Shown: in pieces, positions 41,264 to 53,700 of the stretch | Layout: each line of letters starts with the position of its first letter | Numbering within the stretch: position 1 is the first letter of the stretch | Assembly (NCBI GenBank): GCA_948099385.1 | Contig: CANUEZ040000108.1 | Location: 816,001-880,000, forward strand | Length of the DNA: 64,000 bases | Direction of reading: 5' to 3' | DNA from: Fasciola hepatica | Lineage: Eukaryota; Platyhelminthes; Trematoda; Plagiorchiida; Fasciolidae | The notes under the pieces: generated by a model | What the model saw: only the letters and a program-made list of their open reading frames with translations | Told to the model about the DNA's origin: nothing | Databases searched by the model: none | Program-made: the position numbers and the translations under genes

Positions 41264-44200
41264 TTGATGGTAGATCGATACTTTACTTCGATCTGCTATA
41301 TGAGGATTCCGTCTAATTTACGATAGCACGTGCCGAACATACTAAGACGTATATACCGTGAGTGCAAGAAACCGTTCAAAACGACCTCTTGATTTGAGTT
41401 TCTGAATTGAGTCTAACGGCTACATACTCGCGTCATACACGCACACACAAGCACACAGGAAGTGGCGCACTCCAGCGGATACTCGAAGTTGTGAACCATG
41501 GTTTTCTTCTTCCACCAGTAAAATCTATGTGTCGAGAATTATTTCCGACGGTATAATAATGTTAAATGATGTTGGGAATTTTCACTCTGAAGAGCAGTCA
41601 TTAACCAGAAAGCTGATTGAAAAAACTGTATGTGACTAAATTCAGTTCAACAGTAATCGTTCAATAAGCCCTATCAGTTAAAAAAATCCTCAATAAAGTA
41701 AATAATACTAGCGTAATGGTTGAAGTAAATAACTATGCTCTGGATACGGTCACATTTTGTGGTTCCCATCTTATGTTATGTATTGATATGAGCATGAATA
41801 ACTGAAAATAAGCCTGCTTGCCAGTTTGTTTTGTTTTCACTGGCTGTATTTGCTTGAAGATAAGGGTATTTGTGCATTGTGTTTTCATCAATTTGAATGG
41901 AAGAATTAGCAAATACCTACAATTTTATTTCCTTGTACGAATTTCTGATCGTTCTCTATTTTAGCTTATGTTTTATTTTTAAAATACAGAAACATGTTTG
42001 ACCGTAGCCGAAATGGAAAAAGGGGTAGAGGGACTCGTATTGGAACACTGAATGTTCTAGGGCTGAACAGATGCTAAAAGAAAAACATACGGTTACAAGT
42101 TATTCATTGTTATCTTTTAAACTCATCCGATTTATGCTAAGCTCGTAGTCCGTAATGTAATTATTTGATAAAACCAACACATCACGTCCAGACAATTACT
42201 GTTTGTTTGAAAAGTTCTGCCGATGGAAGCAGGTATTTTAGGGAAAACTGACAAGATTTCCGGTCGATACGTCATTGCTCCGCAGAAAGTTTGCAACTTC
42301 AACCTGTTCAAACTTGTCTGATCGGCGTTTGTTGTCATTTCGCATGATTAACTCCATAGGGTGCTATACTTTTTGTTTTCCATGTTACTCGTCAGCAAAT
42401 GAAATTTCGATTAAAAAATGATTGATGTCAAGCAAACGATGACAGAGCTCATTTTCTAATAAGCAGGGAAAAAACCCATTCGCGACCATTTATCGATTCC
42501 TTTCGGTTTTTACTGATTTTCCGACTAAATGATAATATCAGAAAATCAACAACCCGAACCCAGGTTCTTTTTAATATTCATCTGGTCAGAAAAACTGGCA
42601 ATCTTGCTGACTCGAATTTGTCTGAAGCCAGTGTTCAGAGACGCATCTGAATGTGAATAAGACATTCCAGGTGGTTCTCAATGGATTTCCGCCGAAGATT
42701 GTGTTGCCCCGGAGACAAAATTAGGAAAACAACAGTTCATTGATAATATAGGGATTTCTGAAAACTCCGTTATCTGCTTGAGCCGAAATGAACAATATAG
42801 AATCGTAAGGGGTATACGTTGTAGTGCGGAGCACACTGAACGACGAAAGACTTGGAGAGTCACTGTCATCTTGTGGCGTCAGCCGTAAATGACACTGTGA
42901 GCGGACCACGTCATCACCAAGTCCCGTTTTGAGCTTTGTTTGTCATAATGACGATTGTAAGCACATTCTCCATTCATCAACTGTTTGTCAATAACTCGTT
43001 TGCAACAGGAATTCATTTCCTGCTCAACCAAGTACACGGAATTTCGGTTAACTGAAGATGGACCACCTACCACGGTTCCCATCAGCACTGTCAATCCTGC
43101 GTGCTCCGCTGGGACATTATAATTTTCATTATTTTTTCGCATTGACTCATTTCTTGCTTTTTATTATTCAAAACTGTTCAAAGTATTTAAATTTCCAAAG
43201 AAAAACTGTATTGCTTTGGTTGTTTGGAAGTAGCCTCAAGCTTAAAGTCCTAGTAGAATGCACAATAACCCAAAGTGATGTCACCGACACCGATCCGTTG
43301 ACCAAGAAATGTTGCGCTGATACGCTTTGAAAAGATTTTCACTTCTGAACGGTTCCTCGTTAGATGAATGTTCAGTCTATGATAATTCAGACGAGAACAT
43401 TTGGCTTTACTATGGAGCTATTCCTACCATCGATGTTCTACTACAGCTTGATTCCTACCCTAATAGTTACTGGTAAAAAATCAGAATCAGATTTAAAACT
43501 ACAACAAAAATGCTGAAGAAGTCAAATAAAATCAAAATGACAGCAATAATATCAATGAAGAGAGTATTTTTGACAACAATAATGAAGTTGTCGTCCCCAA
43601 TTGATGAAGGACCACAAAAGGAAGGTAGGAATCACGCTACAGTAGCATTGAATAATTATCCTCCGTGGTTTGCCAACGTTATTGCAAGCTGTTTGCAAAT
43701 TGGACAGATCCTTAAAACTGAAGACTGAAAATCATTGAAATAACTTTAATCTGATGGAAGTTTTGCGGAAAAGAAAACTGCAATCTGCCATGAAGACTTA
43801 CGACCTTAATACCCAGTGAAAGTGGACTAGAGAAAGTTTTCAGATGACTACGAGTTACTTCCATCCACCTAGAGGTTAAGAGAGAAGCATCTCAATAAAA
43901 TAAATGATCTCTTGTTTTTAAATCATTCAAGATAAGGTGTGAAAGTCCACTGCTTTTGTGAACCATCGAACACTGATTTATTTTGATGCGAAAGTCTTTG
44001 AATTTTTTCATAGCGTCGGTCGTCCCGTGAAGTGATTCTAACGGCTGAGTCTTGAGAAAAGTGTATCCGTTTTGAGCAGTGTCTGTTGTCGTGTTCACAC
44101 CGAATATTCAACATTGGATGCACAAGCACATGTACGAACCCATATTCGGACGAATGACTGCCTAGGCCTGATTGTGCCCGTTTGGTCCTACCAACCACAT

Positions 44201-45379
44201 GATTAGTGACCTCGAGAAGCATCCGGACCGGTCTCGTGACAGTGACTGTGGCTGCTACACCTGACTACCAATACATGTGCCACCGAACATCCCCCATATA
44301 TTACTTTTGACCCCTGGAATAGCTGCACCATGACACATTTGTACTTGGCTTTTATTGACACACCTTAAGTCACGTGATCAGTTTAACTATGCATTCACCG
44401 ATTAGTCTGTCTCAAAGCTGGTCCAAAATGGGTACAATGAACATCCTATTGAACTGAAAACGGAGGAATAGATACCAAACAATTTTCAGCCATATGGAAA
44501 GTATCCGTTATGCAACGTAAGTTTTAGCGTGTATGCTTATCTAGGCTGATTTGCAAGCTAATTTTGTGCGTACATTAGCTACAATGAACTTAAATACGGA
44601 TAATACTTCAAATGATAATTAATGATATTTGGGATTCGTTGTGCATATTTCAACTTCGAACTTTGCAGACAAACACACCAGCATTGTCATCACATGGTCA
44701 GGTAGAAACATTGCCTTGGATGCGTTTATCGAATGGAATCCTTACGTTAAGGATCAGCAGCAACTAGCGACCGACCAGTGATTGCAGTCAGTGAGGCAAC
44801 CCGGCGCAGGATAGGCTAATCAAGGTGATCATATAGGGGACATAAACATTGAATCAGACAGAAAACAAACTACCAGTGGGAAAGGAAGTGATTGCTGGCT
44901 TTGTGGGTGCTTTGTTGAATAGCAGAGCAACAAATCGCTTATCGATAAAATCAATATGACCAGTGGGCACATTTGGTCGAAAACCTTAATAATAGTCGGC
45001 CATCTCTCTCTCTGTCGGTATTTGCTGTGCAGAATGAATGGCCATGAAGTATATCGATCCATTACCAGATTGGTTCAAGTTGACAATGACAAACTGTTCA
45101 TATTTCGCACCAAAAAGGAATATTACGTATATTTTCCACAAATAATGTTTTATTATTTGCTTTATACCATACTTCAACTACTTAATGTTTGCTGCACTCA
45201 GTTTATAGCACTTTGGTACTTCGGATCCATAAAAAAGAATACTATTTCTTCTTATAATAAACGTTCTAGTTTCATCGTGTTTAGATGGTCCGATATGTGC
45301 GAGGTATTATTTTGTATCGGGTTACAGAAAAAGCCCATCAAGAAATGAGTTCTAAAATATTACTTTTTCTCAGCGCATA
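41264..45379. other. nothing firmly recognised over 4.1 kb
   Basis: Contains AATAAA at about 41694, which could serve the gene ending at 41263. Open frames at 42879-43142 (minus), 43058-43330 (plus), 43923-44222 (minus) and 44956-45348 (plus, 130 codons from ATG) have no domain or clear splice context. Confidence 0.35.
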
Positions 45380-45741
45380 ACGACATAAATTGTGAGACGC
45401 AAGCATTTTTTTTTTGTCTTTACAGTTGCGTACGGAAAACATGCCGATTGGTGTTCGATTGGGGCACTGAACCCCACTATAGGAACAGACTGTCGAAAAA
45501 TTGAGGAAAGGTCCAGTAACTCAAATAGGCTACCTTCAAGGTAAACACACATTGTGAGCCATCAGTTTGTGTGCCCATAGTGAGGATCTATGTTTACCTA
45601 TCAATACAGCCTCACGAAAGGTTCTGAGCTTTGGGTTTCTATCTTGCGCAACCATTCGGAACGCGTGAACCAGATCAGTACAGTGAAGTGCATGTATCTC
45701 GCAATTTATGTCTTCTGTCTGTTCTAATAAATTGGATCAAA
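45380..45741. mobile_element. Penelope-like 3' end with inverted tail
   Basis: 45380-45683 is a minus-strand, diverged copy of the Penelope-like 3' part (shared blocks around CACATTGTGAGCCATCAGTT and the GACATAAATTGTGAGACGCA end). From 45696 to 45741 the terminal part reappears on the plus strand (ATCTCGCAATTTATGTCTTC and on). The result is a short hairpin-like arrangement, as at 47813-48878. Confidence 0.65.
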
Positions 45742-47780
45742 GATGTCCGATTTTTCAATTAGTTTCAACGATTCATTCTGTAGCCTGTGCAGATCATTGT
45801 GGAAATGAGTGTGCTGAAATGAGTCCTTGGTCGTGGGTATTATATCGAAGGACTGGGGCTGATGAGGTCGGCGCATTTAGCACAGTCTATGGGCCTACAT
45901 GTATAAATGATAAGAAGTACATAGTTTGGACCTGAGTGATCGAGATTGAGTGGTCGACCTTTGGCCACGGAGACTGAAAGGCATGAACAAGTTTTTCGAA
46001 GTGCTCAGGGCATTTACGACAAGGTTCTTGCTGATCCCTTCTATGGAGGCCAGTGTGCGTTGACCGAAAAATTCATTTACTACACCCATTGAAATCTTAT
46101 GACCACTGACATGGCTTCTCGTCTTTTCTCCAAATTATCCGTACAGGCGAAACTATGAATCCTTCATGAGAACCGACAACTTCCGAAACCGTGGTCCACA
46201 ATTCTAGGTGAATTTATTAGGTTATATCGTTTAAATTGGCCCTGAACGACATCAACATTCGCAGAGATGAATTTGGACACGAAGATCCAAGGGTAACTCA
46301 AAGCACGTAATAACCACGGCAATTTACGGTGTCTAGAAAAAGCAAACACAGAAAATCTGTAATCTTTTCAATCCAGCGGCATGACTCTCGAATCAAGCTG
46401 TTGAAGTTACTCTGGAATATAAATGTTGAGTGGATGGCAGTTCCGATCCAGGGTCTTCTAACAAATGTCGGTTGAATTTTATACTAAAGATGTTGAACTA
46501 CCTTTTCGACGTAGCTAGAAAACCAATGATCGGTGAGCACTCCGGGACTGATCAAATGAAACCACGACAAGTAATTTACAGCCATGTTGCTGAATTAGCA
46601 GCACTGTCATATAGGAACAACTGACAATCTTTTACCACTCTGATAATATTCTCAGGTCACATTTCGAGCTCTGGCAAGTGCTTACATTCATCGTTTGGTG
46701 AATTGCATACTTAGTGGCCGGTATAGTGCAATCGAAGTGCTTTCAGTCAACCTATACCTGGCTTAAGCACTGCTGAGGACTAGGGGTTTGGATAAATTTC
46801 GAATTAGAGAACAAAGCTGGGGTAAAAGTGTTCTATCTTTGTTTATCAGTCAAAAGTACATGTTGGATATCTGTCAATCTTTGCCTTTATTCCACGTATT
46901 CCTATCCGTTGCTCCCCAGTCATCAGAAATCTTACCACGGTAACCAAAGAGTCAACTGGACACCATCATTTCCCACCACCCTGTTACAGAATATCAAAGG
47001 CTAACGTAAACAATGCATCACAGCACGTCGATTTAGTCAATACACCTAGAATCGAACTCGGATTCTACGCTTTAACCCAAACTAGTCCCCTATGACTCTC
47101 ACAGTGGGAGCAAATAAGACCGAAATCGTTTAATCCTACTGATAAACGACTTGACGAACACAAACGTGCATATGCGTACATACGAATACATAATAACGGA
47201 CACCTATTGGCGGGTATCTAACTCCTCGCGGTCAACTAATTCTAAATTTGACTTCAGAAAGGTCGTCCGCGTTAACCGAAATTTCGGTCGATTATTATTT
47301 TTTCACCGGCAACACAATATTACTGACATTACATTACTTCCGTTTGACACACTTAAAAGCGCATCGATTTTTCGATAAACTGCACATTTCATTTGGTCCC
47401 AAAGTACACTGAAATGATTCATTTCACCTGTTTGTTTGGCAGCACTGTGGTTTGTCCACTTATCTTTTTAATCAACTGCTCACCGATATATCATTTGTCT
47501 ATCCTATGTTTAATCAGACATTTTAAGACAAAGTTTATAAAATGAAACTAAATTTCATCCGGTAAATCTGGATCCAACGATTGCATTAGATGGGCAGATG
47601 GTTGTCACAATTTTTCTGAGAGGGTTGTGAGAGCGGAATAATTAAAACTTGATCTGCTACCATGGGCAGCAAAGATCTGAAAAAACAATAAAGAGAATAT
47701 TGTGAAAGTTAAAATGTTAACAACACAACGTCTTTGGTAGATGTAATACACCAACATTTCGGTTACGGTAGATAACCTTT
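45742..47780. other. nothing firmly recognised apart from 46490 exon candidate
   Basis: Open frames here are short and lack domains. No RNA gene seen. Confidence 0.35.
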
Positions 47781-50700
47781 CTCAAGGCAATTTTTTTAAG
47801 TAGACAAAATAAATAGAAGACATAAATTGCGAGATGCTAGCATTTCTTTTAATCTTCTCAGTCGCGTACGTAAAACATGCGATTTCGCGTTCAAATGGAG
47901 CACAGAGCAAAACAATGGAGTAGATAGTGTCAAGCGAAACTCGGAAACCATTCGGTAAACCTGATTGGTTACCGCCACGGCAGGCACACATTGTGGGTCA
48001 ACAGTTTCTGTGCGCACAGTGGGGGCCTAAGTCTACTTATCAACACTGCCTCACAGAAAGCTAGGAGCTTTGGGTTCCGATTCCATGCAATCACTCGGAA
48101 CGCTTGACCCGGATCAATCCGATGACGAGAGGTCACAAGGTGTTTCGCGATCGATGAAGCCGGGTTTCTAGTCGTCGTCTGTTGTCCGGGTGGAGGATGA
48201 CTCATCCACTGCACTAACCACTTCGGTACATGCTCCCCCATTCTTTGACTGAGGCAACGATCCGTCCTGCCTATGTAGGTGTCACCGCAGCTGCAGGTGA
48301 ACTGATAAATGATGTGAGAGGCATTCAGGTTCGCGACTCTGTTTGAATATGCTTGGAGGTTTAGTCGTTTGGTGGTTTGCGAAATCTGCAATTCAACCGC
48401 CAAGTAGGTGCGCTTTAGTGCACACTTTAGATTTTGGCTAATCCGATTGAACAGATGATCCCCTTTAAACGGCAACACTAGTGTAACTCGTTTCTTCTCG
48501 ACCGTGTCGACTTGTACGGTCTTAGGCCCGGCTTCATCGATCGCGAAACACCTTGTGACCTCTCGTCATCGGATTGATCCGGGTCAAGCGTTCCGAGTGA
48601 TTGCATGGAATCGGAACCCAAAGCTCCTAGCTTTCTGTGAGGCAGTGTTGATAAGTAGACTAAGGCCCCCACTGTGCGCACAGAAACTGTTGACCCACAA
48701 TGTGTGCCTGCCGTGGCGGTAAACAATCAGGTTTACCGAATGGTTTCCGAGTTTCGCTTGACACTATCTACTCCATTGTTTTGCTCTGTGCTCCATTTGA
48801 ACACGAAATCGCATGTTTTACGTACGCGACTGAGAAGATTAAAAGAAATGCTAGCATCTCGCAATTTATGTCTTCTATCTGTTTTGATGAACTGGATCAA
48901 GGGGACCCAATGTTTCAAAATAAATAGAGAAAAAATGAGGAATTTTGGACTTCATTGCTGCATCGGTTTGACAGAGGGGGTGCATAACCTGTTGGTTATC
49001 ACTGATGAGCCATCTTTTATCGTTACCCGTGTGAGGAAAACAGGGTTTGGCATTACAACAGAAATAACGTATCGCTCTCCGATTGGATTTATAAATCGTG
49101 GATCACCTGTTATTCGACGAGAAACATAATCGTTTTCCCAGGTGTACGATAAAAGGTTGCACTTGGTAAAACGATTACTTCCACACCTCAGCATGCTTCG
49201 ATCGAATAGTTATGTTAGAATTCTTTTCCTAAAGTGAAAGTTTCCCGTGAAATCAAAAATATGCCGAATGTTGGAAATAAAGGACACCTATAAATGAAAG
49301 CGAGTGCTTTGATTTGGGTAGGATAGGTTAACCGTTAATCATGTGCAAGGAAGGTGAAAACCTTCTGACAACATCGACGAAAGCTTCAGTACTGAAAATG
49401 AAAACATGATTCAATTAGGTAACCACTTTTTCAGTGGAAAGAACATTTCTGAATGGAGCTTGTATTGCACTCACAATAAACCTCACCAACTGAGTTATCT
49501 AATAGCCCACGCGAACTGTTTGCCTCACGGTTGCCAACATTCCACCTCTAAGTTTAAACTGAATGGTAAGGATTTGCCCCACAAGCAAATGGCCTCTTAT
49601 TGCCAGTTCTCCATAGTTTTGGGGGATTTAATGGACGATCTAAATTCGTAAAGGTGTCATCTGAAACAGCATTCTAAATGTTTATTGGAACAGACTAGCT
49701 GCTGGACTTTAGCTGCCTGGTGGTGTATCGTCATGGTACAATACCAGCGTTTGATATTTCTATGGCGTGTTCTGACAGTATCATATAACGATTGCGATTG
49801 TAACACGGATGAGGGATACAAATTGGTGCCGCTAATTTTCAAATCCTCAGAGAGGTTTCTCATTCCCACAACTTCGCAGTTATCATTCACAAGAATTGGT
49901 AAAATTTTGACTTCAATAACCGATTTGATGATTTTCTCCACGAAAAAATGTTTTGTTGGGCTGTTGAAATATTCGTCCCCTGATGCCCCTTTATTTGAAC
50001 AAGCATCCGGGTCTTCCAATACGCGGTGAGAGGGAGACTAATGTATGAATGATGAGTAGAAAGTTTGAAGAGTACTTAATTTCGTGAGTTCCCACAAACG
50101 TATGAGTACGACACTAGTTATTGGATCGAAACTGAGTGAAGGTCAGAGTGAATCGAAAAAACAATACTCCATGTGATATAATATTTAACAGTCAGTAACA
50201 CAGCAATGTAAGTGGAGTTTATAATTAGCTGGCGTTCTGTTTAGCACGGATAATCCTTCTCAAGTCATGTTTATGATCCGCAGTTAGCCTATCTTGAGAA
50301 GGCTACCCGCAGGACGCTCTACAGACAACGATGGACAACGAACTGCTAGACGTCTACTTGTCTCGCTTTGTCTGTGTGTGCGTGTGTGCTCGATAAGTGC
50401 TCAAACCATTTGGTAAGTTATAAAACCTCCATCATGTGTGTCATTTCCTCCCCTGCTCTTTCTTCCATGCATAATTTCGAATTGCTGCACATAGCTAATA
50501 TACGTAGCTTCCCTATAAAAACATCGGGTATTTGTTGCTTTCAGAACTAACATTCTTGAAGAATTATCCACTCGATGAACGTCTGAAATGCTTCCTAGAA
50601 TAAATCAGGATTGTGAAAGCTTTTTTGACAGATTCGATCCATCATTAGAAAATACCGGAAAAAAGGATTTTTATGCAGTTATGAAAGTAGCTGTGTGTTT

Positions 50701-53700
50701 GAGCCAGGAACTAATTCTATGACCGTGATATATTTACAAAATAACGCTTAGAAAAACAAACACGGTTGATTTTTCATTAATAAATCGGAGCATTAGTTGT
50801 TATCTTCGTGAATTATGTTTATCCCGTCATTTTCAAGCTATTATTTTAAACAATAAATATTTTTGAATTTCTTATCATTTTTATGTTTATGAAATCAAAA
50901 TATCGGAAAGAAAATTAGGATTTTATGCTGCAACAATCTGACCATCCGAGGACCGACTGTGCTGGAGAAAAATTTTTATATAAGAAAAGTTTTCCGTTTA
51001 TTGTAACTCCTTTATTTGACAGCGAAAAGTCTTACGCGTAGTTGACAATGGGGAAGACCGAAAGTTTAACGTACCCTGATATTTTCAAAGAATGTGACAA
51101 TTCCCTATCACGCTGTTGCATTCGAGATTTTGAATCGATAATACTGCAATTCATTTATAACTTGAAGCCACCTACGTCAAAATGATCGATGTGGATAATT
51201 CCTGGTTAGCCCTGAATGTCGATCATGGATTGTTTAACCACACGGAAATTTGGATACTCACTAAAAATCACAAAGTGGTCAGGAGTGGCATACTGGGATG
51301 TATCATAGCAATTTCCGTACAATTTTAGAAGAACATGCGTTCGTTGATAATTAAAGCGTATTACTGTAAAATGACGGAAGAATCAGAGCAAGACTTCCAA
51401 CTGCAAGAAAATGCACATTATGCTACCAGTCAAACAAAACCACGAAATAACTTGTCCCAATGATGCGAACAATGTTTCCAGTAAAAGCTTATTCACTCTT
51501 GCACGTAATGGAAGCACACTTCGTAGAAAGTCACATTTCTAACGAGCATCTCTAAGGAAACTATCTGCCCACACCAGAAACTAAACGGGGGCCATCGTGA
51601 AGAACGGATGTAGTCGTCCACTTTGCCCGTGTTTCGGGCACGGTAAAGATGAACAGGTAAACATAATGTAACGCACTTGGACGGATGGCCACTCCCATCT
51701 TTATCGGTGTAAGTGCTGACGTATGCTTATGCATTTACTGAGCCCCGGCTCACCGAGCTTTCTTTCTGTCTTTGCAGATCGTGCACGTGCAACCTCCACA
51801 CGGAAGACACTCTATCCCGCATACTACAATAGTTCATGTTGCGTAAACTTTGTAAATAAATCGAAACAACCATGTTTGTCATCAGGTAAAATTTATTTTG
51901 ATTCTGTTCTTTTTTCTTTCTAGATAATCTGCATATAAAAAGTATGTGTAGATAGTGGTGCGAGATATTCTACATGTCAAAACACGGCAGGAAGGGTAGG
52001 GGGTAATAAAGACACAGAACTGTCGGGAAATAGTAAGAATATGGTATTGTGGTTTCGAGGAAAGCAAACTAATACATTATGATGAAGGGAGATTTGGTGA
52101 GTTATCTCAGTCAGATTTGACTCCTTTCCCCAAACATTAACTAATCATGTTACCAATAATACCATGTTTGTGAACAAGCGATAATGCTTTGCTGGGTAAT
52201 ATGGGTGACTTATTTTTATTCAATATGAGTGGGCTGTGCGATCACAAAGAGGCTTTGTATTGTGGACTGTCAGATGGACTGAGTGGTTGATGTTTTTGTC
52301 ACGCAGTCGATGTAAGAGACGCATTCCCTTATGATCTGAATGGGATTTGTACCATCTTTCATTGTCCGTGAAGTGCCTGAGACGAACTTATTTTCTTCTC
52401 AGTCAGCAAGTCTTTCTTGGAAACGATAACTCGTAATAATGTACATCTAGAAGGCTTGAACCCCCATCTAAAGCACTTCTGCCAGCCGTTATTCGAGATT
52501 ATTCATACGAAAAAATGTGAACAACATTATCGCAACCGAACCATGCAGAAAAAGCTGATATTCACGTGATAGAAAATGTTTTCGGGCATGATGCACATTC
52601 TAGAGCAAGGCAAGATGACACAGTTTGTGCTCTATCAAAGCTTGTTAAAACACCGCCGAAATCAGGCGTCCCAAGTGGGGATGAACTGGGCTAGACAAAA
52701 GGATCCAAAAAGTGTTTCATCACTGGTCGACCTTTTGCAACCTGTGCTGTACTCACCTGTATTTGGGAGAATCCTGTCTAAAGATCTGGCTTCACCATCC
52801 AAACAAATAGTGATGTTTTACGAATATTTTTGCAGAACCTGAACAGTACACCTTTTGCAAAATTCGTCACTTTTGCCAATTTATACTTTCAGGGTTGGTA
52901 CCAATGCCTCATAAACGAATTCGCTTTGATGTTCGTAAAAATTTATGTTCTCGGTTGTGTATTATTGCGATCTGCTGACATGAGTTCAACTATCTGTGTT
53001 TGGATTTTCGAGAATAAATCCAACTTAACTAGGAGAAACAGATCAAATCCCACCGAAATTTCCAGTCGTTCATACAAACTCTTACATAAACCAAATGCTG
53101 AAAGCCCCCGAAAGGCCAAGCTTCTTAGTATCTGCGGCAGGATTGGTAGTGTTGAGAAAAGGCACTGTGAAATTTGATAGTCATCAGGGATGCAGATGCT
53201 AAATCCAAGAGTATCACGCCTCAAGACAAGAGTGAAAGTAGGAACTGTCACTTACTCTCCGGTGAATTCGACTCAGTGATTGATGGAAGTTTTGTGATCT
53301 GAGTTTCAGGCTGGTCACTCTGGAGATCACGATGTACATTCACCAGAGATTTGAGCGCTACAAATATTCAACACCACGGTTAATTAATTTTGTTCCGCTA
53401 TTCTTTTCGGGAACAGAATTACCTCCAACTTACTTTCACGGAAGGTGAGAAGAAGTGCCTCATTACAAAACCATAATTATAGTGGACGAGCAATACCATT
53501 CCAAGTTACGGGAGAAAAGGCTGTTGTGTGTTTGGCCATGCCATGGGATAACTTGTCACTTTGCATTCCGCTTACTGTGAACGGCTGCCTGGTAGACACA
53601 ATAACTACGCGTCACCTTGAAAGTCATCAGCTGAATGAGTGCATCAAAATGCCGAAGATTTGTTAGATCAGCTTAGTTTTGTATTTTCCAGATCTTCACA

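Noticed and set aside
42879..43142. 87-codon minus-strand ORF overlapping a 90-codon plus-strand ORF
   Set aside because: Neither has a domain or splice support, and they contradict each other.
43510..43728. 72-codon ORF with a possible donor GGAAG|GTAGGA
   Set aside because: Lys/Ile-rich composition, no acceptor or start context, and an alternative Asn-rich frame on the same strand looks equally open.
44956..45348. 130-codon plus-strand ORF starting at ATG
   Set aside because: Low-complexity hydrophobic and Lys/Tyr-rich composition, no domain, no poly(A) or splice context; compatible with chance in AT-rich DNA.
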